Shown here: piece after piece, positions 1 to 7,289 of the stretch | How positions within the stretch are numbered: position 1 is the stretch's first letter | How the letters are laid out: each line of letters starts with the position of its first letter | NCBI GenBank assembly: GCA_964564475.1 | Contig: CAZMBM010000020.1 | Span: 1 to 23,066 of the forward strand | From: CG1-02-35-72 sp964564475 | GTDB taxonomy: Bacteria > Bacteroidota > Bacteroidia > Flavobacteriales > Flavobacteriaceae | Length of the DNA stretch: 23,066 bases | Direction of reading: 5' to 3' | Notes under the pieces: generated by a model | Database searches by the model: none | What the model saw: only the letters and a program-made list of their open reading frames with translations | What the model was told of the DNA's origin: nothing | Translations under genes and position numbers: made by a program

Positions 1-60
1 TCGAACCGGCGACCTCCGGAACCACAATCCGGCGCTCTAACCAGCTGAGCTACAACCACC
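1..60 (-). tRNA. tRNA-His (GTG), 3' end cut off by the window
   Basis: Read on the minus strand, the sequence opens with G-1 and the acceptor 5' strand GTGGTTG, then TA, a D-arm (GCTC...GAGC), and an anticodon arm with CCGGA/TCCGG stem and loop TTGTGGT, giving anticodon GTG (His). A variable loop and the start of the T-arm (GGTTCGA) follow. The extra 5' G at position 60 is the histidine identity element. The T-arm end and acceptor 3' strand lie outside the window. Confidence 0.95.
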
Positions 61-94
61 ATTTTTGCTAAAAAATAATCTTATTTAACGGATG

Positions 95-124
95 CAAATG
101 TAAACTATTTCCAAATTTTCACAA
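95..124 (-). promoter_or_regulatory. Bacteroidota-type promoter of tRNA-His
   Basis: On the minus strand, TTG (122-124) is separated by 19 nt from TACATTTG (95-102). This matches the Bacteroidota consensus of a -33 TTG and a -7 TAnnTTTG. Transcription would start near 88-90, about 30 nt before the mature tRNA 5' end. It lies between the bshB1 stop and the tRNA, so the tRNA appears to have its own promoter. Confidence 0.75.
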
Positions 125-143
125 ACCTTTTTAGAATAAAAAA

Positions 144-860
144 TCAGATTAAATCATCCAAACTTTTTACGGCAATAAAACGCTCTGCCGTAAATCCTTC
201 GGCGTAGTCTGTGCCAATTATACGCCCCAAATCTTGGGCGCGATACGTAATACTGTCTAAAAAGTTTTTACTGCTTATAGGCGATACGGGTTCTTTACTA
301 TTCGGATTGTAAAATTGTGAACTGTAAGCTTTTACAGCTTTTAATTTTATATTAATAAAATCACCTACATCAACTACAAAATCGGGTTCTAAATTTTGCC
401 ATTGAATGTAATGATATACTTTTTTAGGACGCCAAGCCTGCTGTTTTTTACCGCCTAAATGTGTGTCTATCTTTACCAAACCCGATAGAAAACAAGCATC
501 TGAGACTAATGCACTCCCTTTTGGATGATCTATATGCCTATCGGTAATCGCATTACACAATACCACGTCGGGGCGGAATTTGCGTATCATTTTTACCACT
601 TCTAATTGGTGTTGTTTGTCGTTGATAAAAAAGCCATCGGCAAATGCTAAATTTTCTCTTACAGCAACACCCAGTATTTGGGCAGCTCCCGCAGCTTCTT
701 TAGCACGTATTTGGGCTGAGCCACGTGTACCCAACTCGCCACGCGTTAAATCTAAAATGCCCACTTTTTTTCCTTCGGCTACAGCCTTGGCTACTGTGGC
801 GCCACAACCCAATTCTACATCGTCGGGATGGGCGCCTATGGCTAAAATATCTAGTTTCAT
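144..860 (-). CDS. bshB1: Bacillithiol biosynthesis deacetylase BshB1
   Basis: A 238-residue LmbE/PIG-L family zinc deacetylase. It is predicted to remove the acetyl group from N-acetylglucosaminyl-malate, the second step of bacillithiol synthesis in the cytoplasm. The metal-binding signature GAHPDDVELGCG is at residues 9-20, and a second ligand motif, RHIDHPKGS, lies near residue 110. The length and the TRGELGTRGS segment are typical of the Bacteroidota BshB1 group rather than other LmbE proteins. It starts at ATG 860. The 5' flank is the IR-bounded four-helix-bundle relic, so an insertion may have separated it from an earlier upstream neighbour. The downstream gap holds the tRNA-His promoter. 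bshA and bshC are not in the window, so the pathway link rests on family recognition. Confidence 0.9.
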   Translation of the reverse strand: MKLDILAIGAHPDDVELGCGATVAKAVAEGKKVGILDLTRGELGTRGSAQIRAKEAAGAAQILGVAVRENLAFADGFFINDKQHQLEVVKMIRKFRPDVVLCNAITDRHIDHPKGSALVSDACFLSGLVKIDTHLGGKKQQAWRPKKVYHYIQWQNLEPDFVVDVGDFINIKLKAVKAYSSQFYNPNSKEPVSPISSKNFLDSITYRAQDLGRIIGTDYAEGFTAERFIAVKSLDDLI

Positions 861-876
861 ACTTATTTATAAATTA

Positions 877-900
877 CAAATCTCAAAACACAAATAACAA
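877..900. repeat. Left inverted repeat of the four-helix-bundle element
   Basis: Its outer end is at 877. It is a 24-bp arm that matches the reverse complement of 1273-1296 except at two adjacent positions (CT versus TC). The innermost 17 bp are identical. Confidence 0.8.
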
Positions 901-914
901 ATGGCAAAACTAGC

Positions 915-1262
915 CTATTTAGAATTATTGAGTATCGCCGATAGATTTTTTTTATTTCTAAAGCTTCCTGCATTAAGTTTTTGATTATTTGTTTATTTTT
1001 AAAATCATTGGTTTCATTAATTAACCACAACCAATAAACTGTTTCTTTAGCTCCTTTCCTACTTATCTTAACTCTAAACTTAAAATCTTTATCATACAAA
1101 GACTCGTTGGCTTCTATATAATTTGCACCTATTGAGCCAGAAGAACGTACGACCTTTTGCATCTTCAATATTTGCAATAGCCTTTTTTAAAGTTTGAATA
1201 AACAACCTAACATTTTTAGCAAATTGAAATGCCCGTTCCTCTAAGTCATAAACTTTACTCAT
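915..1262 (-). pseudogene. Four-helix-bundle protein (S23 ribosomal-protein-like), two frameshifts
   Basis: The intact gene would start at ATG 1262 (MSKVYDLEERAFQFAKNV) and run about 118 codons to TAG at 917-915. The reading frame breaks twice. After IANIEDAK (near 1150-1158) two bases are missing, and the next conserved segment, VVRSSGSIGANYIEANES, is in another frame. Near 938-950, around an A8 run, one base is missing, and the expected tail SAILNNSK then stop is back in the original frame. The losses total three bases, so start and stop are in frame with each other. Without the second correction the middle frame runs on through the left inverted repeat and stops at 863. The family is an all-helical bundle with no catalytic role known to me; relatives sit in 23S rRNA intervening sequences and as diversity-generating-retroelement accessory proteins. 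The A8-associated shift could be a sequencing error; the other is less easily explained that way. Confidence 0.8.
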
Positions 1263-1272
1263 TTTTTATTTA

Positions 1273-1296
1273 TTGTTATTTGTGTTTTGGAATTTG
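1273..1296. repeat. Right inverted repeat of the four-helix-bundle element
   Basis: The outer end is at 1296, only 7 bp past the stop of the PLP enzyme gene at 1304. It is the inverted partner of 877-900. Confidence 0.8.
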
Positions 1297-1303
1297 GTGC
1301 TTG

Positions 1304-2449
1304 CTATTTGTTTTTTTCAAACGCTTGCTCCAAATCATCAATTATATCTTCTATTTCTTCTATACCTACAGAAAAGCGTAATAAAGTATCGGTAATACCC
1401 TGTTTTTTTCGGGCTTCGGCACTCATTAAAGCATGCGAGGTAACAGCCGGTAATAAAATAGTTGACTCTACGCCTGCCAAACTCAACGAAGGTTTAACCA
1501 TCTTTAAAGTCTTTTGAAAGGCCACGGCATCTAAACTGTCATTGAGTTCAAAAGACAACATGCCGCCAAAACCCTTCATTTGTAACTTGGCTATGGCGTG
1601 GTTGGGGTGCGATTCTAAACCCGGGTAATATACTTTTTTAACAACTTTATGCTTTTCTAAATAACGGGCTACTATCAAGGCGTTTTCGTTGTGTTTGGCC
1701 ACCCGTAGGCCCAGTGTTTTAATACTGCGCTCAAGCAGGTAGCACATAAAATCGCTCATATTGCCACCCAAATTTTTACCTTTCTGAAAAATGGTATTTA
1801 TATTTTTTTTTGTAGATACCACAGCCCCGGCACAAACATCGCTATGACCGCCCAAATATTTGGTAGCCGAATGTAATACAATATCAATACCAAAATCAAT
1901 GGGATTCTGATTGACAGGTGAGGCAAAAGTATTGTCAATCATACTCACCAAATTGTGTTTTTTAGCCAAAGCGGCAACAGCTTTTATATCTGTAATGGTG
2001 AGCAACGGATTTGAAGGCGTTTCTATATAAATAACCTTGGTATTCGATTTAATTTCACTTTCAAAACCGGTCACCGTCACACCATTAGTAAAAGTATATT
2101 CAATACCAAATCTATCAAACTCTTCTACCACAAAATTAAACGCCCCACCGTAAATTTCGTTTTGAAAAACCACATGGTCGCCTTTTTGCAAAAATGCCAA
2201 TAACGTAGTACTAATAGCGGCCATCCCCGAAGCAAAGGGCAGGCCGGCTTCGGCATGTTCTAAAGCCGCTATTTTATGACCTAGTGATTCTTGATTAGGC
2301 GTATTAAAATAACGTGGATAGCGTTTTATATCAACATCCATAAAAGGATACGAAGAGGCCATAAAAATGGGTGATACAGCCCCGCCAAATTGTGTGTCGT
2401 GAATTTCACCCGCGTGGGTGCAAACAGTATTTATTCCTTTTGTTTTCAT
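1304..2449 (-). CDS. Trans-sulfuration PLP enzyme (cystathionine gamma-synthase / gamma-lyase family)
   Basis: A 381-residue fold-type I PLP enzyme of the Cys/Met metabolism family. Members carry out cystathionine gamma-synthesis, cystathionine gamma- or beta-lysis, O-acetylhomoserine sulfhydrylation or methionine gamma-lysis. I cannot tell these apart here. Visible motifs are SGMAAI (PLP phosphate binding), ETPSNPLL, the aspartate in SMIDNTFASP, and the Schiff-base lysine in LHSATKYLGGHSD (about residue 197). A C-terminal SVGIEEIEDIIDDLEQAF segment is also present. ATG 2449 (MKTKGINTVCTHAG) is chosen because homologues begin there. An earlier in-frame start at 2470 would overlap the upstream peroxidase gene by 14 bp. 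The gap to that gene is 7 bp, so the two are probably co-transcribed. Cytoplasmic sulfur amino-acid metabolism is the safe assignment. Confidence 0.88.
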   Translation of the reverse strand: MKTKGINTVCTHAGEIHDTQFGGAVSPIFMASSYPFMDVDIKRYPRYFNTPNQESLGHKIAALEHAEAGLPFASGMAAISTTLLAFLQKGDHVVFQNEIYGGAFNFVVEEFDRFGIEYTFTNGVTVTGFESEIKSNTKVIYIETPSNPLLTITDIKAVAALAKKHNLVSMIDNTFASPVNQNPIDFGIDIVLHSATKYLGGHSDVCAGAVVSTKKNINTIFQKGKNLGGNMSDFMCYLLERSIKTLGLRVAKHNENALIVARYLEKHKVVKKVYYPGLESHPNHAIAKLQMKGFGGMLSFELNDSLDAVAFQKTLKMVKPSLSLAGVESTILLPAVTSHALMSAEARKKQGITDTLLRFSVGIEEIEDIIDDLEQAFEKNK

Positions 2450-2456
2450 AGGCTCT

Positions 2457-3044
2457 CTAATTATTTTCAATCCATTTTACGATGGCCTCATCGGTAGGCA
2501 GTGTTTTCGAAGGATACATGTTTACCACATGCCCTTTTTCGTCAATAAGGTATTTTTGAAAATTCCAAGCCACTTCAGAATCTTTAAAACCATTTTTTGA
2601 CGCCTGTGTTAAAAATCTATAAACGGGATTCATGTCGTCACCTTTGACAGATGTTTTAGTCATCATTGGAAAGCTCACACCGTAATTTTGCTCACAAAAG
2701 GCCGCTATTTCGTCATCGGTACCAGGTTCCTGTTTGCCAAAATTATTGGCCGGAAAACCTACGATAACAAATCCTTTATCTTTATAAGTTTCATACAACT
2801 TTTCCAAGCCTTTGTATTGTGGTGTAAAACCACATTTAGAGGCCGTATTTACTATCATTAATTTTTTTCCTTTAAGAGATGAAAAATCGAAATCATTTCC
2901 ATATAAATCCGTCATTTTAAATTGGTAGATGTCTTCTAAATCCGTAGCTGTTTTAGTTGTCATTTTTGTGCTTATTTTTTTATCTTTTATCGTCTGGTTA
3001 CAGGCGCTTAATACAAGCAATAAAATTAATAATATTTTTTTCAT
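2457..3044 (-). CDS. Glutathione peroxidase family lipoprotein
   Basis: A 195-residue thioredoxin-fold thiol peroxidase that reduces hydroperoxides. Residues 1-14 form a lipoprotein signal peptide ending in the lipobox LSAC (Cys15), so the mature protein is probably membrane-anchored. A short linker leads to the catalytic domain. The peroxidatic site is NTASKCGFTPQY with Cys71 in place of selenocysteine. The rest of the catalytic tetrad is visible as Gln105 in FGKQEPG and Trp160-Asn161 in AWNFQKYL. Cys117 in AAFCEQNYGV sits where the resolving Cys of thioredoxin-dependent members lies. Reduction by thioredoxin or bacillithiol is therefore more likely than by glutathione, though this is inference. 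It starts at ATG 3044. It is the first gene of a leftward pair and is divergent from ppdK. Confidence 0.92.
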   Translation of the reverse strand: MKKILLILLLVLSACNQTIKDKKISTKMTTKTATDLEDIYQFKMTDLYGNDFDFSSLKGKKLMIVNTASKCGFTPQYKGLEKLYETYKDKGFVIVGFPANNFGKQEPGTDDEIAAFCEQNYGVSFPMMTKTSVKGDDMNPVYRFLTQASKNGFKDSEVAWNFQKYLIDEKGHVVNMYPSKTLPTDEAIVKWIENN

Positions 3045-3163
3045 AGTGATTTATTTAGTTGTGGCTAAGGTATTAAAAAGCACGAAAATATTTTGTTAAA
3101 GTCGTTTAAAATAAAAAAAATAAGAGTATGACAAAAGTCACACAAACCAGATTCAAAACTGAT

Positions 3164-3171
3164 TACCTTTG
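3164..3171 (+). promoter_or_regulatory. Candidate -7 element for ppdK
   Basis: TACCTTTG fits TAnnTTTG exactly and lies 35 bp before the ppdK ATG. No TTG is seen at the expected -33 distance, so this is a partial match. The 162-bp gap to the divergent peroxidase gene holds no other clear feature. Confidence 0.45.
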
Positions 3172-3206
3172 TTATCTGTTTTTATTAATCCTAAATTTTA
3201 TTAAAA

Positions 3207-5930
3207 ATGGCTACAATGCAAAAAATTAAAAGACGGGTTTACAGATTTGGCAATAAAACAGCCGATGGTAACAGTAAAATGAAACCCCTTTTAGGGGGCA
3301 AAGGAGCTAATTTAGCCGAAATGAGTGCCTTGGGAATCCCAGTTCCACCGGGTTTTACCATTACTACAGAGGTTTGTACAGAATACAACACCCTCGGTAG
3401 AGATTTTGTTGTAGAAACCATTAAAGCAAGCGTAAAAGATTCTATAAAAAATATAGAAACTATTATGGGCAGTACCTTTGGCGACAAAAGAAATCCCCTC
3501 TTGGTTTCTGTACGTTCAGGCGCACGTGTTTCTATGCCGGGTATGATGGATACCGTTTTAAATTTAGGGTTAAATGACGAGGCTGTTTTGGGTTTGGCCA
3601 AAAAAACAGGAAACGAACGTTTTGCCTGGGACTCTTACCGTCGTTTTATTCAGATGTATGGCGATGTGGTTTTAGGAATGAAACCCGAATCAAAAGAAGA
3701 TATCGATCCTTTCGAAGAAATAATGCAAGCTCTAAAAGAGCTAAGGAATATTAAGCTAGATACAGCGTTTACCGTTTCAGATTTAAAAGATCTTACGGTT
3801 AGCTTTAAAGCTGCTATAAAAAAACGTACAGGAATGACTTTCCCAAACAATCCTTGGGAACAACTTTGGGGGGCTGTTATGGCTGTTTTTGACAGTTGGA
3901 ACAGTGACCGTGCTATTTATTACAGAAAAATGAACGGGTATCCGTCTGACTGGGGTACTGCCGTAAATATTCAAGCTATGGTTTACGGTAATATGGGTGA
4001 AAATTCAGGAACCGGTGTCTGTTTTACACGCGATGCCGCTACGGGTGAAAATATTTTTAACGGCGAATACCTGATTAACGCACAAGGCGAAGATGTGGTT
4101 GCCGGTGTAAGAACACCTCGGCAAATTACCCTTAGCGGTTCTAAAAAATGGGCTCAATTAGCAAAAGTTAACGAAGAAGAACGGGTAAAAAAATATCCGT
4201 CATTAGAAGAAGTCATGCCCGATATCTATGCACAACTCAATAATTATCAAGATATTTTAGAAAAACATTATCGCGATATGCAAGATATGGAATTTACCAT
4301 TCAAGATGGTAAATTGTGGATTCTTCAGACGCGCAACGGTAAACGCACAGGTGCAGCTATGGTAAAAATAGCCATAGATTTACTCGATGAAGGATTGATA
4401 GACGAAAAAGAAGCTCTCATGCTTGTTGAACCTAATAAATTAGACGAATTATTACATCCCGTATTCGACCCCAAGGCTCTTAAAAAAGCAAGTGTTTTGG
4501 CACAAGGTCTCCCCGCTTCACCCGGAGCAGCTACAGGTCAGATTGTTTTCTTTGCAGACGAGGCGACCAAGTTTGAAAATACCATTTTAACACGGATAGA
4601 AACCTCTCCCGAAGATTTAGAAGGTATGAACCTGGCTAATGGTATTCTTACGGCTCGTGGCGGTATGACATCGCATGCCGCTGTTGTAGCGCGTGGTATG
4701 GGAAAATGTTGTATATCCGGCGCCGGCGCTCTAAAAATCGATTATAAAAACCGCTCCTTTGAAATTGGCGGTAAAGTATATCACGAAGGCGATTGGATTT
4801 CTTTAAACGGTTCTACCGGAAATATTATAGAAGGAAAAGTAGCCACTATAGAACCCGAGTTAAGTGGTGAATTTGCCAAAATTATGACCTTAGCAGATAA
4901 GTATGCCACAATGAAAGTACGCACAAATGCCGATACGCCGAAAGATTCTAGAATAGCACGCCAATTTGGGGCACAAGGTATTGGATTAACGCGTACCGAA
5001 CATATGTTTTTTGAAGTCGATCGTATAAAAGCGATGCGCGAAATGATTTTGGCTAATACTACCAAAGGACGCAAAGAAGCTTTAAATAAATTATTACCTA
5101 TGCAACGGCAAGACTTTGAAGGAATTTTTACAGCTATGGCCGGTTTACCCGTTACCGTAAGATTACTTGACCCGCCTTTGCATGAATTTGTACCACATCA
5201 ATTGGCAACACAAAAAGAGTTGGCTAAAGAATTACATATTTCATTAGAAGCTATTAAAGTTAAAGTGGCCGAATTAGAAGAGTTTAACCCTATGCTGGGC
5301 CATCGTGGTTGCCGATTAGGCAATACCTATCCCGAAATTACCGAAATGCAAACCCGTGCCATTATAGAAGCCGCTTTAAATTTAAAAGCAAAAGGCATTA
5401 TAGCTGTGCCCGAAATTATGGTTCCTCTTATCGGCAACTTAGCCGAATTTATTGCCCAAGAAAATATAGTGAGAACTACAGCACAAAAAGTTTTTGAAGA
5501 AAGAAATGACTCTATTGAATATCTCGTAGGCACTATGATAGAAATTCCACGGGCCGCACTTACAGCCGATTTAATAGCACAACGTGCCGAATTCTTTTCG
5601 TTTGGCACAAATGATTTGACGCAAATGACTTTTGGCTATTCACGCGACGATGCCGGAAAATTTTTACCTATTTATCTTGAAAAAGGTATTTTATCTGAAG
5701 ACCCTTTTGAAGTTTTAGACCAAGAAGGTGTTGGGCAACTAGTGCAAATGGGCACCGAAAAAGGACGCCATACAAATCCAAATTTAAAAGTCGGCATTTG
5801 TGGCGAACACGGTGGCGAACCAAGTTCTATAGAGTTTTGTTACAAAACAGGTTTAGATTATGTGAGTTGCTCGCCTTATAGAGTTCCTATAGCCAGATTG
5901 GCAGTTGCTCATGCGACCATAAAAAATTAA
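3207..5930 (+). CDS. ppdK: Pyruvate, phosphate dikinase
   Basis: A 907-residue enzyme that interconverts pyruvate, ATP and phosphate with PEP, AMP and pyrophosphate, feeding gluconeogenesis or a pyrophosphate-linked glycolysis. Three domains are visible. The N-terminal ATP-grasp part (about 20-380) includes KPLLGGKGANLAEM and SVRSGARVSMPGMMDT. The swivelling phosphohistidine domain carries GGMTSHAAVVARG, with catalytic His490 and the adjacent Thr488 that is the regulatory site in plant enzymes. The C-terminal PEP/pyruvate TIM barrel (about 540-907) includes GLTRTEHMFF, PMLGHRGCRLG, FFSFGTNDLTQMTFG and catalytic Cys865 in VGICGEHGG. The length matches the family, and nothing is missing. It starts at ATG 3207, with ATG 3216 an alternative. 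It is bounded by a -7 promoter motif upstream and a strong terminator downstream, so it is probably monocistronic. Confidence 0.97.
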   Translation: MATMQKIKRRVYRFGNKTADGNSKMKPLLGGKGANLAEMSALGIPVPPGFTITTEVCTEYNTLGRDFVVETIKASVKDSIKNIETIMGSTFGDKRNPLLVSVRSGARVSMPGMMDTVLNLGLNDEAVLGLAKKTGNERFAWDSYRRFIQMYGDVVLGMKPESKEDIDPFEEIMQALKELRNIKLDTAFTVSDLKDLTVSFKAAIKKRTGMTFPNNPWEQLWGAVMAVFDSWNSDRAIYYRKMNGYPSDWGTAVNIQAMVYGNMGENSGTGVCFTRDAATGENIFNGEYLINAQGEDVVAGVRTPRQITLSGSKKWAQLAKVNEEERVKKYPSLEEVMPDIYAQLNNYQDILEKHYRDMQDMEFTIQDGKLWILQTRNGKRTGAAMVKIAIDLLDEGLIDEKEALMLVEPNKLDELLHPVFDPKALKKASVLAQGLPASPGAATGQIVFFADEATKFENTILTRIETSPEDLEGMNLANGILTARGGMTSHAAVVARGMGKCCISGAGALKIDYKNRSFEIGGKVYHEGDWISLNGSTGNIIEGKVATIEPELSGEFAKIMTLADKYATMKVRTNADTPKDSRIARQFGAQGIGLTRTEHMFFEVDRIKAMREMILANTTKGRKEALNKLLPMQRQDFEGIFTAMAGLPVTVRLLDPPLHEFVPHQLATQKELAKELHISLEAIKVKVAELEEFNPMLGHRGCRLGNTYPEITEMQTRAIIEAALNLKAKGIIAVPEIMVPLIGNLAEFIAQENIVRTTAQKVFEERNDSIEYLVGTMIEIPRAALTADLIAQRAEFFSFGTNDLTQMTFGYSRDDAGKFLPIYLEKGILSEDPFEVLDQEGVGQLVQMGTEKGRHTNPNLKVGICGEHGGEPSSIEFCYKTGLDYVSCSPYRVPIARLAVAHATIKN

Positions 5931-5952
5931 TAATTGTTTTAGTTAGTTAGTG

Positions 5953-5989
5953 AAAAATTTCCACCTTTTTGGGAGGTGGAATTTTTTTT
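5953..5989 (+). terminator. Intrinsic terminator after ppdK
   Basis: The stem TTCCACC (5959-5965) pairs with GGTGGAA (5975-5981), extended by A/T pairs on the outside, with a loop around 5966-5974. It is followed by an eight-T run at 5982-5989. It lies 22 bp after the ppdK stop. The A-rich left flank and T-rich right flank would let it work in both directions, but only ppdK ends here. Confidence 0.85.
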
Positions 5990-6016
5990 GTTACGCATTT
6001 AAATTATCTTCGCCTT

Positions 6017-6769
6017 ATGATTTCTGTAAGTGTTTTGGGATACGGCAATGTGGCTTGGCATCTTGTTAAAGCTTTTGAAGCTTCTAAGACTGTAAACTTG
6101 ATTCAGGTTTACAATAAAAGTAGCCTTCCGAAAAAAGATTTTAAAGCCTCCTTTACTACCAAATTATCACAATTGCTACCTGTTCAAATTTATATTATTG
6201 CCATTCCCGACGACCATATATCACCTTTCTCAAAACAGTTAAATTGTAAAAACGGCCTCGTGGTACACACATCGGGAAGTGTCTCTTTAAAGACCTTAAA
6301 ATGTCAGGCCAATAAAGGTGTTTTTTATCCCTTACAAAGCCTTTCAAAAAATAAGACTGTTAACTTTTTCGAAATTCCCATAGCTGTTGAAGCCGAAAAT
6401 ACAGCCGATTTAAACCTTCTTAAAAATTTAGCAAGTAGCCTGAGCCCTTTAATCTATGAAGTTGATTCTCATCAACGAAAACAACTACATCTTGCCGCTG
6501 TTTTCGTCAACAATTTCGTCAACCATATGTATAGGATTGGTGAAGAATTATGTTTAACCAATAATATAGATTTCAATATTTTAAAACCTCTTATTAAAGA
6601 AACAGCATTAAAAATTAAAGATTTGTCGCCAAAAGAGGCACAAACAGGGCCGGCCAAACGTCATGACAGGCAAACAATAAAAAATCATTTGGGAATTTTG
6701 CCCAAAGAATACCAAGAAATTTATACATTGCTCACTAAATCTATTGAACACGATGACAAAAAGTTATAA
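6017..6769 (+). CDS. Rossmann-like / DUF2520 domain protein
   Basis: A 250-residue soluble protein. The N-terminal half is a Rossmann nucleotide-binding fold opening with VSVLGYGNVAWHL (a GxGNV dinucleotide loop). Around residues 60-105 it has IAIPDDHI and VVHTSGSVSL, as in NADP/F420-dependent oxidoreductases. The C-terminal half is the helical DUF2520 domain, recognised by AAVFVNNFVNHMY and LSPKEAQTGPAKRHD. The reaction is unknown; an NAD(P)-dependent dehydrogenase is plausible. ATG 6017 is chosen because it starts the Rossmann beta-strand. An earlier in-frame start would begin inside the ppdK terminator. The degenerate -7 motif TATCTTCG (6005-6012) would give a very short leader. It overlaps kdsC by 17 bp, so the two genes are coupled. 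Confidence 0.85.
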   Translation: MISVSVLGYGNVAWHLVKAFEASKTVNLIQVYNKSSLPKKDFKASFTTKLSQLLPVQIYIIAIPDDHISPFSKQLNCKNGLVVHTSGSVSLKTLKCQANKGVFYPLQSLSKNKTVNFFEIPIAVEAENTADLNLLKNLASSLSPLIYEVDSHQRKQLHLAAVFVNNFVNHMYRIGEELCLTNNIDFNILKPLIKETALKIKDLSPKEAQTGPAKRHDRQTIKNHLGILPKEYQEIYTLLTKSIEHDDKKL

Positions 6770-7283
6770 AGAATTAATGACCGATATCACCACATTTATT
6801 TTTGATGTAGATGGGGTTTTAACCAACGGAAACGTCACAATTTTCCCCAATGGCGAACTCATAAGAACCATGAATACCCGCGACGGCTATGCACTTAAAG
6901 TGGCCGTAGATAGTGGTTTTAACGTGTGCATTATTACGGGTGGACGAGATGATTCTGTAAAAAAACGCCTCGAAGGTTTGGGTATTAAAGATGTGTATTT
7001 GGGGGCGTACAACAAAGTAGAGCAATTTGAAACCTACTTAGATAAACACAATATAAAGGCTCAAAACGTATTGTATATGGGCGATGACATACCCGATTAC
7101 CCCGTTATGTTAAAGGTTAAACTAGCGGCTTGTCCTAAAGATGCGGCTCCCGAAATTCAGAATATTTCTCAGTATATCTCACAAAAAAAAGGCGGTAACG
7201 GCTGTGTACGCGATGTTATTGAACAGGTTTTAAAAGTACAAGATAAATGGCACAACCAAGCCGATGTTAATTACGATATCTAA
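6753..7283 (+). CDS. kdsC: KdsC-type HAD phosphatase (Kdo-8-phosphate phosphatase)
   Basis: A 176-residue C0-type HAD phosphatase. It is predicted to hydrolyse 3-deoxy-D-manno-octulosonate 8-phosphate to Kdo, a step in lipopolysaccharide inner-core synthesis in the cytoplasm. HAD motif I is FDVDGVLTNG with the nucleophile and acid Asp pair. Motif II is ITGGR, a lysine in the KVEQF region serves motif III, and motif IV is YMGDDIPDYPVM. The short length without a cap domain is typical of KdsC tetramers. Start ATG 6753 (MTKSYKELM) is preferred over TTG 6744 and over ATG 6777, because relatives share the SYKEL segment. It overlaps the DUF2520 gene by 17 bp and is followed after 6 bp by the YihY-type gene. 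Other related HAD phosphatases of sialic-acid type cannot be fully excluded. Confidence 0.9.
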   Translation: MTKSYKELMTDITTFIFDVDGVLTNGNVTIFPNGELIRTMNTRDGYALKVAVDSGFNVCIITGGRDDSVKKRLEGLGIKDVYLGAYNKVEQFETYLDKHNIKAQNVLYMGDDIPDYPVMLKVKLAACPKDAAPEIQNISQYISQKKGGNGCVRDVIEQVLKVQDKWHNQADVNYDI

Positions 7284-7289
7284 TTTTAA

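Larger units (their letters stand above)
877..1296 (-). mobile_element. Small inverted-repeat-bounded element carrying a four-helix-bundle (S23-type) relic
   Basis: The left arm 877-900 and the right arm 1273-1296 are inverted copies of each other, matching at 22 of 24 positions, including an exact 17-bp core (884-900 and 1273-1289; CAAAACACAAATAACAA). They enclose about 370 bp that consist almost only of a decayed four-helix-bundle gene. No transposase is present, so if it moved it would need a helper in trans. I see no obvious target-site duplication next to the arms. The repeats are directly visible. Calling it a mobile cassette is inference, supported by the gene's S23 relatives, which occur inside 23S rRNA intervening sequences in other bacteria. 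Confidence 0.5.

Noticed and set aside
863..1177. A standalone 104-residue gene starting at TTG 1177
   Set aside because: It lacks the N-terminal part of the four-helix bundle, starts in the middle of a conserved region, and its tail reads through the left inverted repeat. It is better explained as the middle frame of a frameshifted pseudogene.
2450..2470. Earlier start for the PLP enzyme at 2470
   Set aside because: It would overlap the peroxidase gene and add residues not seen in the family; ATG 2449 fits homologues and the gap.
4781..5074. Antisense reading frames within ppdK, also at 3239-3601 and 5327-5608
   Set aside because: They mirror a strongly conserved gene, have no recognisable domain and no promoter; likely shadow frames.
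5969..6016. Upstream start for the DUF2520 protein
   Set aside because: The sequence falls inside the ppdK terminator and precedes the Rossmann first strand; no match to the family.
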